From positions 1 to 43,944 of the IMG/VR virus record IMGVR_UViG_3300032240_001906: DNA of 43,944 nucleotides. One strand, written 5' to 3'. Of the stretch, positions 32,101 to 41,600 are shown piece by piece. Source of the DNA: a virus. Within the stretch, counting starts at the first letter, position 1, and each line of letters begins with the position of its first letter. Below the pieces are notes generated by a model, which saw nothing but the letters and a program-made list of their open reading frames with translations, searched no databases and was not told the origin of the DNA. The position numbers and the translations under genes are program-made.

Positions 32101-35100
32101 TTGTTGAAGCGGCAGTTGCATTTGTAATATTAACAGCGTTATTGGTTGTGGCACCTCTGCCAGTAACAGTTTGTAATGTACTGTTATCATAGATTGTTAC
32201 AGTACCTGTTGAGCTGGTTACAACAGTATCTGTTCCAGCAGTAATAGTCTGAACACCTAAGTTAGTAAATGTTACACTACCAGTATTTGCTGTTACGCCA
32301 ATATAGGTACTACCGTTAACTGTGGTAACACCTAAGTTATTAATTGTAAAACTTGTTTGTGTTCCAGTAGAAATTAAACTGCCAATACCAATATATGTAG
32401 TTCCAGATGGAACAACACTAGTAACAACTCGATTATTACTATCGTAAACACCGTTGCCATATATACCTGTGGCATACAGCATTCCGCTAATACCAACACC
32501 GCCTGTTACAGTTAAGGCTCCGTAACCAGTTCCTGTACTTGCTGTATTATTTGTAATGCTAATGGCGTTATTAGTTGTGCCGCCGCGATTTGTAAGACTT
32601 TGGAATGTTGCTGTACTATAAACAGTTACAGCACCAACTGAAGCTGTAACAGCAGTATCAGTACCGGCTGTTAAACTTGTAACAGCGTAAGTGGCTATTG
32701 TAGAAGTTGTAATTACTCTTGCGTTGGTATCATATATAGCGGTAGCATATAATGATCCAACCAGTGTTAATGTACCGTTAACATAGGTTAAACTATTTGA
32801 GAAAGAAGTTGTACCTGTGTTTAACTGGAAGGGAATCTGTCCCGGTCCACCACCGGCTAAGTTTGTAGCTGTTGTAATAGAACCAGCAATAGTAGCGTGT
32901 AATACACCACCTACCCATAAATCACCTTGGATTCCTACTCCGCCAGCAACAGTTAATGCGCCAGAAGTAGTAGATGTTGATGCGGTAGCAGTGGCTAATA
33001 TTAATTGACCTGTTTTTATTGTACCGTAAGTTGCGCCTGTAAATGTTCCAGTAGTGCTTTCTGCTCCACTACCGTACCATTCTAAATCTCCTGTGTCGTT
33101 GGCACGACCTAAGAAAGCATTATCATCTTGGCTGTTATAATAGTGGAATCTTAAACCAATATCTTTGCCGTCATTTACACTCCATGTATTGCTATTACTA
33201 GGATTATGTAGTTCAATTATATTATCTGTATAGACCGTGTTAGTACTATACACATAAGTTGTAGCACCAGTGAATGTTACGTTATCAGCAAAGACTGCCT
33301 TGCCTGTTACATATAAACTTGATCCAATACCAACTCCGCCTTGTACATACAATGCGTTGGCAGAAACTGTTGTAGTACTAGCATTGACATTGGTAATGGT
33401 AACAGCATTATTGGTTGTAGCGCCTCGATTAGTTACACTTTGTAATGTACTTTCGTTCCATACTGTTACTGTTCCAGTTGAACTTGTAACACGAGTATCA
33501 GTGCCAGCAGTTAAAGATTGTACACCAAGGTTGGTAAATGTTACGCTACCTGTATTTGCTGTTACACCAATGTATGTACTGCCATTAACTGTGGTTACAC
33601 CTAAGTTAGTAATTGTAACTGTGCCTGTATTAGCACTAACACCAATATAAGTAGAACCTTGCGTAGAAGTTGTACCTAAGTTAATAATACTGAAACTTGT
33701 TTGTGTTCCGTTTGATACCAGGCCGCCTATACCAATGGCATTTACACCAGTTGGCACAACACTGGTTACAACTCTATTTCCAGAATCATAAATGGCAGTC
33801 GCTCTTAGATCTCTACCAACTCCTAGGCCGCCAGCAACAACTAATGCTCCGCTGTTGGTGGCAACAGAGTTAGCATTGTTAGTAATGTTAATAGCATTGT
33901 TAGTAGTAGATCCTCGATTGGTTATACTTTGTAGTGTACTTGTATTCCAAATAGTAATAGCGCCAGTGCTAGTGTTAATAGCTGTATCAGTACCAGCAAA
34001 AATAACAGTTTGGTTGGCATATAAATTAATGCTAGCAGTGGTTACTACCTGCGCTCCAGAAATATAAGCACTGTTACCAATATATAAATCGCCGCCAATG
34101 CCAACTCCACCACTGACAATCAATGCGCCAGACTGTGTCGATATAGCCGCTGTATTATTTGTAATACTAATGGCGTTGGTAGTTGTTGAACCTCTGTTGG
34201 TTATACTTTGGAATGTGCTTGTATTCCATATTGTAATGTTACCAGTGCTAGTATTAACAGCAGTATCTGTACCAGCGGTAATAAATGTTTGATTGGCATA
34301 TTGATTAATACTAGCAGTTGTAACAACTAATTGACCATTGACATAAGCACTTGTGTCTACATATAAACTTCCGCCAATACGAACATCTCGCCCAACGGCA
34401 ACTCCACCTGTGACAATTAATGCCGCAGAAGCTGTGGTTGTAGCATTTGTATTTGTTGTAATACTAATAGCATTATTAGTTGTGGCACCTCGGTTAGTTA
34501 TACTTTGTAAATTACTAGTATTCCAAATGGTAACAGGACCTGTGCTAGTATTAATAGCAGTGTCTGTGCCAGCAGTTAATGAAGCAACATAACTTCCGCC
34601 GGCGCCGCCGGATGTTAAAACTTGACTACCATTAGAATAAATGATGCCAGCATATAAATTTCCGCCAATACCAACCCCACCTGCTACAACTAAAGCACCG
34701 GTTGTGGTTGATACAGCATCTGTAGTGCGAGTAATAGTAGTAACAGTATTAGACATTGTTAATGTCTCATAACCGTCAACAATTATTTTTAACAGTCCGT
34801 TATGATTAGCAACAGTGACATTTTTATTTGATGTATTGCTTAATAATAGTGCGCTGGTATTTCCACCAGAATTATCTAATTTTAAACTGTAGGCGATACT
34901 TGGATATGTCAGAGGACTGTTAACAGTAATGCTAGATTGGCCACCTACATTTAATTTTCCGCCAACTCCAACTCCACCTGTAACAATCAATGCCCCAGCG
35001 TTTGTTCCGCCAGAATCTGTGCCATTATCAACGGTGACTACACCAGCTGTATAAATGTTACCACCAACACCAACGCCTCCTGTTACTTGTAACGCACCTG

Positions 35101-38005
35101 TATCAGTAGAATAACTTTGTGTAGCAGTTGTAATTGTAATAATACGATTGGTTGTAGCACCTCTACCAGTTACACTTTGTAGTGTAGATGTTACATAAAC
35201 TGTGGCGGTTCCAATATTATTTGTTACCACGGTGTCTGTACCAGCAACTAAATTTGTAACCGCATAATTACTTAATGTTGAAACATTAAGAATACGGCTA
35301 CCTGCTAACCACGCTTCGCTGTTGACGTATAGATATTTTACACCAGCGCCACCATTGGTAAATTGTAAACTATTACCATTTATAGTTGATGTATTATAGT
35401 TTGATAATAAAGATGTAATGGAATTAATGTATAAAGAATTCCAAGGTGTTCCTACTAATCCTAAATTTAATCCTGTGCTTAATGGGACAACTCCGTTAGC
35501 ACTTTGCCAGTTACCAGGTGTGCCACCATCAAATGTCCACTCGGCCCAGGTAGTATTTGTTCCAGGCGGCTGTCCAATTTTAATACCAGACCCTGCGGAT
35601 AATACCGCAGAATTTGTCAGCGTTGATAACCAAATAATCTTGTTACCGATGTCAATTTCGTTGCTGTTTAAGTATGTAACAGTACCGTTAACTGTTAAAC
35701 TTCCACCAATAGTTAAACTTCCGCCAATTTGTGCGCCACCTGCTACAACAAAAGCATTAGATCCTGAGTTAGTAATATTAACCGTGCCACTAATTTGTTG
35801 GCCACCACCAAAAGCATTACCAATGGTTGCAGTGGTAACAATTTCAGCGCCTAATATATAGGATAGTTGTGTAATGTTAGCAGAGCCGTTAACTTGTAAA
35901 TTACTATTAACAGTGGTTAATGAACCAGCAGGATCAATGGTAATATCGCCGCTTTGACTGCTAATTGTGTTTCCAGCAAAGTTTAAATTGCCAACAACAA
36001 TATTTCCAGGTGTTAGTGTTGTAGAATTAACTCCATCAGAAATAACCAAGCTAGATAAGTTACTTAGATTAATTGTAGCAGAATTAAAAGATACATCGCC
36101 TGTTCTTTGATTGACTAAGAAATGATCGCCAACACGGAAATCTCCGTATTGGTCAACAGTTTGATAATAAATCTTACCATCGTTTAATTGAATAATTTCA
36201 TTGCTTTGAACAGTTAGACTAAAATCGTCCGATAAGTCTTTTCCTGAACCAATAGCACTTAAATTAAAGGCAATTAATTTTAAATCAGTACCAGTACCGT
36301 TAGCAATAACACCTTGGTTACCAAATACGGCAGCAGATCCAATACATCTTAATTCAGCACCAAACTGATGATAGTCTGCTAGTATGATAGATGTAGCCGA
36401 TGACGGACTAACACCAGTTGAGTAAACATTCTGTGTACTTGTCGAAGCATCAGCGGCTGTTTTAAATCCCCAAACTGGACCACTTAGATAAATGTATCCA
36501 CTGGCCGTACTGGCAATTGTTCCACTGGCTAGAACAGTGCCTGATGGAGACTTATATGTGATTGTATCTCCAGCAACAAAGTTTCCAGTAACACCACTTA
36601 ATTTTAAACGTGTTTTACCAACACCGCCATAACCTGCGGTTCCTGCCACAGCATGAATTGCTTTGCTAGCAAAATAAACAAAACCATTTAGTAACTCAGC
36701 ACGAGCACCGTTGGTCATATACATACCAGTGGCGTTTGGAACAATAAATGTTGCTTCGTTCCATAACATTGCTGGTTCTAAACTGGTTGGATCTAATACA
36801 CTGGCATCAAGATAAGCACCGTTACCAGCATTGCCAGAATCATATCCATAAGGATCGCTGGCAGTAACGTTGGTACCACGTGTAATTACACTGAATCGTT
36901 CAACATAAGGACTACGTGTGGTAATTTTTGCTCCAGGAGCAAATTTAAACGCATAACCTGGTTTATAAAATCCGCCAACTGTAAAATCACTAATACAAGT
37001 TTCACCGTTGAGTAAGAAAGCAGATTGTGTGTTAGTAGCAGTGGTTGGGTAAACTGTAACTTCTCTTAGTCCTGCGCCTTTAACAGCAACACCCTGAGGA
37101 ATTGTTATTGGAAATTCTTCGTAATATGTACCAGCTTCAATGAATACAGTATCGCCTGATTGTGCTTGGGTTAGCGCATACTTAATAGTTTTAAAAGAAC
37201 TAATAAGTCTATGCCCGTCATTGCTATCACTACCAATGTTATCTGAAACATAGTGTACACTGCCATCATAAGACATTAAATCGTAGCCTTGTGCTACAAC
37301 CGTGCCACCAACATATAAATTTTTCTGTATACCTGCGCCACCAGCAACAGTTAACGCACCTGTAGTAGTTGAAAAACTAGCAGATGTATTACTAACATTA
37401 ATTTTGTTAGTAGTTGTAAATCCTCTATTAGTTACACTTTGTAAAGTGCTGGTATTCCATATAGTGATAGCACCAGTACTTGTACTAACAGCAGTATCTG
37501 TACCAGCAGTTAGAGAAGTTTGATTGGCAAACTGATTAATTGTAGCACTGGTGACTACCTGAGCTCCGCCTACAAAGGCATTGCCTCCAACATATAAATT
37601 GCCTCCAACTCCAGCACCACCTGTAACAGTTAATGCTCCAGAATCTGTACCTGCGGAATTAGTTGTATTTGTAATACGTAACGCATTAGATAAGTTAGGA
37701 TTTCTTCCTGTGATAGAATCTAATGTGGCTGTGCTATAGACAATAACTTGTCCAGTTGATGTAGTAACAGCAGTATCTGTTCCAGCACTTAAAGTATTGA
37801 CCACGCCGCCTAAAACGTTGGTAGCACTGGTAATAACACCATAAATTGTTCCGCCAACATATAAGTTTTTGCGTACACCAAGACCGCCGGCAATGACAAG
37901 TGCGCCTGTGTCTGTTGAATTAGATTCAAGTGTGCCGTTGACAAACAGTTGACTATCAACTGTTCCAGTTCCGTATATTCTTGTGCCGCTAAGGAGTTTT
38001 GCCAT
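28781..38005 (-). CDS. Giant modular fibre protein (3074 aa) with TGAL/GGVGIGG repeats and beta-helix
   Basis: The protein opens MAKLLSGTRIYGTGTVDSQLFVNG and is built mostly from two repeat types: about 17 copies of a module like STTTGALVVAGGVGIGG followed by LYVGG, and 12 copies of an AGTDTAVxTSTG module followed by TxWNTSTLQSVTNRG. A second motif, NGSTYIGVTANTGSVTFTNLG, recurs in the latter half. Around 36000-37280 there is a pectate-lyase-like parallel beta-helix: VSDNIGSDSNDGHRLISSFK, then GDTVFIEAGTYYEEFPI and VAVKGAGLREVTVYP. Two or three copies of an HYYN ... FLGR ... TG domain are present. The C-terminus (YGSLEGPENGVYVRGRL, then NCFYTVWAERCDVEKLE) is not an S74 domain. A late box lies 21 bases before the ATG and no clear ribosome site is seen. 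A fibre or distal tail role is inferred. Confidence 0.9.
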   Translation of the reverse strand: MAKLLSGTRIYGTGTVDSQLFVNGTLESNSTDTGALVIAGGLGVRKNLYVGGTIYGVITSATNVLGGVVNTLSAGTDTAVTTSTGQVIVYSTATLDSITGRNPNLSNALRITNTTNSAGTDSGALTVTGGAGVGGNLYVGGNAFVGGAQVVTSATINQFANQTSLTAGTDTAVSTSTGAITIWNTSTLQSVTNRGFTTTNKINVSNTSASFSTTTGALTVAGGAGIQKNLYVGGTVVAQGYDLMSYDGSVHYVSDNIGSDSNDGHRLISSFKTIKYALTQAQSGDTVFIEAGTYYEEFPITIPQGVAVKGAGLREVTVYPTTATNTQSAFLLNGETCISDFTVGGFYKPGYAFKFAPGAKITTRSPYVERFSVITRGTNVTASDPYGYDSGNAGNGAYLDASVLDPTSLEPAMLWNEATFIVPNATGMYMTNGARAELLNGFVYFASKAIHAVAGTAGYGGVGKTRLKLSGVTGNFVAGDTITYKSPSGTVLASGTIASTASGYIYLSGPVWGFKTAADASTSTQNVYSTGVSPSSATSIILADYHQFGAELRCIGSAAVFGNQGVIANGTGTDLKLIAFNLSAIGSGKDLSDDFSLTVQSNEIIQLNDGKIYYQTVDQYGDFRVGDHFLVNQRTGDVSFNSATINLSNLSSLVISDGVNSTTLTPGNIVVGNLNFAGNTISSQSGDITIDPAGSLTTVNSNLQVNGSANITQLSYILGAEIVTTATIGNAFGGGQQISGTVNITNSGSNAFVVAGGAQIGGSLTIGGSLTVNGTVTYLNSNEIDIGNKIIWLSTLTNSAVLSAGSGIKIGQPPGTNTTWAEWTFDGGTPGNWQSANGVVPLSTGLNLGLVGTPWNSLYINSITSLLSNYNTSTINGNSLQFTNGGAGVKYLYVNSEAWLAGSRILNVSTLSNYAVTNLVAGTDTVVTNNIGTATVYVTSTLQSVTGRGATTNRIITITTATQSYSTDTGALQVTGGVGVGGNIYTAGVVTVDNGTDSGGTNAGALIVTGGVGVGGKLNVGGQSSITVNSPLTYPSIAYSLKLDNSGGNTSALLLSNTSNKNVTVANHNGLLKIIVDGYETLTMSNTVTTITRTTDAVSTTTGALVVAGGVGIGGNLYAGIIYSNGSQVLTSGGAGGSYVASLTAGTDTAINTSTGPVTIWNTSNLQSITNRGATTNNAISITTNTNATTTASAALIVTGGVAVGRDVRIGGSLYVDTSAYVNGQLVVTTASINQYANQTFITAGTDTAVNTSTGNITIWNTSTFQSITNRGSTTTNAISITNNTAAISTQSGALIVSGGVGIGGDLYIGNSAYISGAQVVTTASINLYANQTVIFAGTDTAINTSTGAITIWNTSTLQSITNRGSTTNNAINITNNANSVATNSGALVVAGGLGVGRDLRATAIYDSGNRVVTSVVPTGVNAIGIGGLVSNGTQTSFSIINLGTTSTQGSTYIGVSANTGTVTITNLGVTTVNGSTYIGVTANTGSVTFTNLGVQSLTAGTDTRVTSSTGTVTVWNESTLQSVTNRGATTNNAVTITNVNASTTTVSANALYVQGGVGIGSSLYVTGKAVFADNVTFTGATTYVYSTNTVYTDNIIELHNPSNSNTWSVNDGKDIGLRFHYYNSQDDNAFLGRANDTGDLEWYGSGAESTTGTFTGATYGTIKTGQLILATATASTSTTSGALTVAGGVGIQGDLWVGGVLHATIAGSITTATNLAGGGPGQIPFQLNTGTTSFSNSLTYVNGTLTLVGSLYATAIYDTNARVITTSTIATYAVTSLTAGTDTAVTASVGAVTVYSTATFQSLTNRGGTTNNAISITNNTASTGTGYGALTVTGGVGISGMLYATGIYGNGVYDSNNRVVTSVVPSGTTYIGIGSLISTGTQTSFTINNLGVTTVNGSTYIGVTANTGSVTFTNLGVQTITAGTDTVVTSSTGTVTIYDNSTLQTVTGRGATTNNAVNITNATAASTTASGALIVTGGVGVGGSVYAGSLYDNYNRVVTRVTAVGSTYIGIANLTSNGTATSFTINNLGVNYINGSAYIGVDANTGTINLTNLGVQTLTAGTDTRVSSNTGTITVWDVSTLQSVTGRGASTNIQTTFNNGLIIGSTANNPLYFNGTYSNPNGTFIVASGGTSAPTNPVVNFFDGQYTLTPSTATVTTYYGNSIIPILNNTVAYTNMYGQYSRIDFGASAAGSVANWYGFISANPTKNGAATTVISNHVGFLAQDPSNISSTNVSGYQSQISAGTGKYNIYASGSAQNYFAGNVGVGVSTPLYPLDVSGGARLTGILTVTNVTSATSTVTGSLQLAGGAGIRGDLWVGGVIYGALAGSVSSATTILVTNDVASTTTHYVTFVANTGSYNSIKTDGPNGLTFIPSSGFYGIGTATPVASLDVVGGVRISGLTTVTNSLYANALYDNSNRVVTSVTPTGGNAIGIASLTSAGPSTSFTINNLGTTSTQGSTYIGVSANTGTVTITNLGVTNVNGSTYIGVTANTGTVTFTNLGVQTITAGPGLSASSSTGTVTMTNTGVLSAVGTTYIGVSNTTGNVTFTNLGVQTLTAGTDTRVSASTGTITVWDESTLQSVTGRGATTNNAVSITNATASASTTTGALVVTGGVGIGGDLNVNGTITANQLTIQYTTVTTTFVKTDDIISTYNTTNATSTQTGALQVAGGVGIGRDVFVGGSVTVSGLTAGRVVYPGTGGLLTGSANFFFDAANNNLTINDTGIQYSAKLYVNGSIAARNGGVDGTYADAFVAGYTGNYNEKNIIQTAVSSNGTGSGFRFKVSDGGGLATTTTALDLTRSQILLYTAGTERARIDLLGNTLIGYTTAQTNGLLQVAGGIGIAANSTVRQATNGDGGTLKFYGTQFVAGQQNSGSYGYTGGAGIASVSPSAGYVTLDVGGQTTGNSHRLKVVNDGTGITGYLYYGQEGGTTATLYANVATNKVGIGTMTPAYALEVNGSFAATTKSFVIDHPTRPGMRLRYGSLEGPENGVYVRGRLTGKDTIELPDYWTKLVDPDSITVDITPVGKHQKLFVKEIVDNKVIIGNDNLFSKDINCFYTVWAERCDVEKLETEIQK
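36000..37280 (-). other. Parallel beta-helix (pectate-lyase-like) domain
   Basis: Within the 3074-aa protein the order VSDNIGSDSNDG, FKTIKYALTQAQSGDTVFI, AGTYYEEFPITIPQGVAVKG and VERFSVITRG is typical of DUF1565/pectate-lyase-3 beta-helices found in phage tailspikes. No active-site residues can be assigned, so it could bind or cut a polysaccharide. Confidence 0.7.
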
Positions 38006-38026
38006 GTTTCAATACCAATATTAAAG

Positions 38027-38034
38027 TATTTATT
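38027..38034 (-). promoter_or_regulatory. Late promoter box AATAAATA before the 3074-aa gene
   Basis: On the minus strand AATAAATA is 21 bases before the ATG at 38005. No Shine-Dalgarno sequence lies between; an AAGGAG occurs farther upstream, next to the preceding stop codon. Confidence 0.55.
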
Positions 38035-38069
38035 TGATTAGGCAAACTGTAAAATAGGCACGAAACTCC

Positions 38070-38612
38070 TTAAACAATGCCTGACACTTCATCAAAATAT
38101 CCAGTTACCTGATAAACACCGTTGCTACGTTTTCTTTCAGCTGTAAGTTTATTTGGAGTCTGCTCTACTCCTGTGTATAATCTTCCTTGAATAGGGGGCT
38201 GATTTAAATATGAAAATCCTATCGAATGATTAATCGGATTTGTAATTGTTACGGTACTAGTTCCTTCGTAGCTAGTTATGTTACCTAAAAAATAAGTATC
38301 TCCTGTGGCTAATTCTATAGTAACTTCTGTTCCTATAGTTAGCCCGTTGTTCCATATAGGTAAACTAGACCACGATACCAAAGATGCTGTGGTATAAACA
38401 GCAGTAGATCTTAGAGTAAGTCTATTTCTGTCAGCTGGTTGTATATCATAATAATAACCAGATATAGATGTTGTTGTGCTCAATGATACTTCATCAAACT
38501 CTGCAGCAAATACTCCAAATGGTCCTGTTTTAATGGACGTAAAAGAAACCTCGTCTAATTCAACGTTAGTTTTTAAAACTCCATTTGGAGAAATTCTAGA
38601 AATAACCGCCAT
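38070..38612 (-). CDS. Small fibre-locus protein with FDEVS motifs (180 aa)
   Basis: The sequence begins MAVISRISPNGVLKTNVELDEVSF. The tetrapeptide DEVS occurs three times: near residue 20 (ELDEVS), near 39 (EFDEVS) and near the C-terminus (YFDEVS). The middle is a beta-rich domain (LTLRSTAVYTTASLVSW, IGTEVTIELATGD), and the end reads SNGVYQVTGYFDEVSGIV. I recall similar short proteins beside long fibres in T4-like aquatic phages. It starts 2 bases after the stop of the 1175-aa gene and 64 bases before the 3074-aa gene. It could be a connector between two fibre parts; that is inference from position. Confidence 0.8.
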   Translation of the reverse strand: MAVISRISPNGVLKTNVELDEVSFTSIKTGPFGVFAAEFDEVSLSTTTSISGYYYDIQPADRNRLTLRSTAVYTTASLVSWSSLPIWNNGLTIGTEVTIELATGDTYFLGNITSYEGTSTVTITNPINHSIGFSYLNQPPIQGRLYTGVEQTPNKLTAERKRSNGVYQVTGYFDEVSGIV

Positions 38613-38614
38613 GA

Positions 38615-41600
38615 TTATTCAAATACAGTATCAAGACTATCAGTTACAGGATTATAATACTGATAAACTCTACTTGTAAACCCAACTCTATTTCCTACAT
38701 AGACACTGTCTCGTACACCAATTCCTCCATCAACCAACACAGCACCTGTGGCTGTATTTGTACTGGTAGTAACATTAGTAAATTGGACAACATTATTAGT
38801 AGTAGCACCTCTGTTGGTTATACTTTGTAGTGTGCTTGTATTCCAAATTGTGACGTTACCGGTGCTGGTATTAACAGCGGTATCTGTGCCAGCACTAATA
38901 ATAGTTTTACTGGCATATAGATTTACAGTAGCAGTGGTTAATATCAAAGATCCATCAATGTAGGACGAAGTTCCTACATATAGTGCGCCACCAACACCAA
39001 CACCACCGGCAACAATTAATGCTCCAGATGTAGTTGAAGTACTCTGAGTTGTATTTTTAGTTGTTATAACATCGTCAGTGATAACCAATGTTGTTGTAAC
39101 TGTTGTGTATTCAATTGTTAATTTCTGAGCAACAATTTCTCCACCAACCCATAAACTTCCGCCAATGCCTACTCCACCTGCTACGGTCAAGGCACCACTG
39201 GTTGTCGATGTACTTTCAGTTGTATTGGTTACCCCAATGGCTACATTGGTTGTTGGCGTTCTACTGGTAATGCTTTGGAATGTACTTGTGTTCCAAACAG
39301 TAACAGCACCAGTACTGGTACTAACAGCAGTATCTGTTCCAGCGGTTAATGATGACAGTCCATAAGATCCTAATGTTGCTTGAGTAACAACTCTTGAACC
39401 ATTGTCAAATATATTACGAGCGTATAAATCGCCGCCAACGCCAACGCCGCCAGCAACAATTAACGCACCGGTTACGGTAGAATCACTGTTAGTGATATTA
39501 GTAATAGATAGTGCGTTGGTAGTTGTTGAACCTCTATTGGTTACACTTTGTAGTGTGCTGGTATTCCATATAGTAATAGCGCCAGTGCTGGTATTGACAG
39601 CAGTATCTGTGCCAGCAGTAATAAATGTCTGATTAGCATATTGGTTAATACTAGCAGTTGTAACAACCAACTGTCCATTTACATAAGCATTACCACCTAC
39701 ATTTAAATTACCGCCAATTCCCGCGCCGCCACTGACAACTAATGCTCCAGAATTTGTTCCAGTACTAGCAGTTGAACTGGTTACATATAATATTCCGCCA
39801 ACTGTTTCGTTATTAATAACAGTTAAAGATGTTAGTGTAGAATTACCAGCAATTAAATCTTGAAGATTAGTGGTACCTCCGACATATAAATTTTGTCCAA
39901 TGCCTACACCGCCTGTTACTTGTAACGCTCCTTGAGCAGTTGACAAAGACCCTGATGCATTTGTAATGATAATGGCATTATTAGTTGTAGCACCACGATT
40001 AGTTACACTTTGTAAATTACTTGTATTCCATATTGTAATATTTCCAGTGCTGGTACTAACTGCAGTATCAGTGCCGGCAGTGATTACAGTTTGGTTAGCA
40101 AATTGATTAATAGTTCCGGTGGTAACAGCTAGTTCACCATTGATATATGCGTTGCCACCAACCCATAAATCTTTTCTTATGCCAACGCCACCGTCTACAA
40201 TTAATGCTCCAGAACTAGTGCTTATAGAATTAGTTGTGTTTAATACGCGAACAATTCCAGTAAACGATGCTGTGCTTGCAACACTTAATGTGCTGTCCAA
40301 AGTTGTAGCACTAGTGACTTTTAATGTGCCGTCTATTAAGGTATTGTGTAGAGTACTTGTTCCTACTACATATAAACTTGGAGCGGTTAAATTGCCTAAA
40401 AGTGTAAAATTTGTGGCAGATAAATTGGTAATTGTGGCACTATTGGCACTAACTGTATTAAAATTAGACGGTCCTGTAACCGTTAACGTGTTTAGGTACG
40501 TTCCGCCCAAAACAGTAAGATTGGTAACAGTGGTGTTGCCACCAGTTAAATTTCCAACAGTGGTTAAACCGTTGATAATAATTGTGTTAAATGTACTCGA
40601 TCCAGCTACATTAATATTATTAACCGTTATACCTGTACTGGTATTAGTAACAATGATAGAATCAAATGTTGCTGTGCTTGGCGATGTAATAGATCCGGCA
40701 ACATTTAATGCTCCACCAATCCATACATCTTGTCCAATGCCAACACCGCCATTAACAACCAATGCTCCAGTGGTAGTACCTGTGCTGTTTACTCCGCTGG
40801 TAATAGATACATTAGAAACTGATAATCTATTGGTACTAGAATTCCAATTTAAATTTGAGGTAAATCCAGTAATACCGCTAGAGATTTGATAAGGAATAGA
40901 ACCAGGAGATCCATAGCGTAAATTTGTAGCTGTACTTGAGAAGTCAACTGTAACTCCTCCAACAGCACCCCAGTATGGAGTAGAACCGTTACTCAACAAT
41001 ACAAGGCCGCCGTCGCCAATTGGCAAGAACGCAGTTGAATCTGTGTCACTTTGATAAACAATGCTTCCAGCGGCACCACCAACTAGGTTATTAGATTTAC
41101 TAGCAATGCCTGATAGGTTTCCATAAATTGTTCCACCAACATATAAATTCTGACCAATGCCTGCTCCACCAACGACCGTTAATGCTCCGGTAGTAGTTCC
41201 AGTTGATACTGTAGAATTCCAAACTTTAACATCGCCGATATCAAATCCAGAATAAGATCCTTGTGTAGTATAGTCTTGATTAGGAATATCAACTACACCA
41301 CCGTCTATGTTATCGCGTACAACTAATCGACCTGTTAAATCACTACGTCCAATAAACATGTGATTATCGCCCATGTCGTGGTAGTGAATTACAATACCTT
41401 TATTGTACCCATCTGGGCCGCCTAATGGAGAATTTCCTGGCCCTGTACCTATGTCAATAACTGGATCTTGAATAGCTGTACTTGTAGAATCAATGATTGT
41501 TTGTGTTCCAAGGACACGTAAATTACCACTAATAACTACATCGCCGCCAACATCAAGATCTCGAGCAATACCAACACCACCGAGAGTATAGATACTGTTT

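Noticed and set aside
40119-40889. Open frame of 256 codons antisense to the 1175-aa gene
   Set aside because: It has a Val/Leu/Pro-rich low-complexity composition produced by reading Thr/Gly/Asn-rich repeats backwards; no ribosome site or homology. Similar frames at 32817-37523 are rejected for the same reason.
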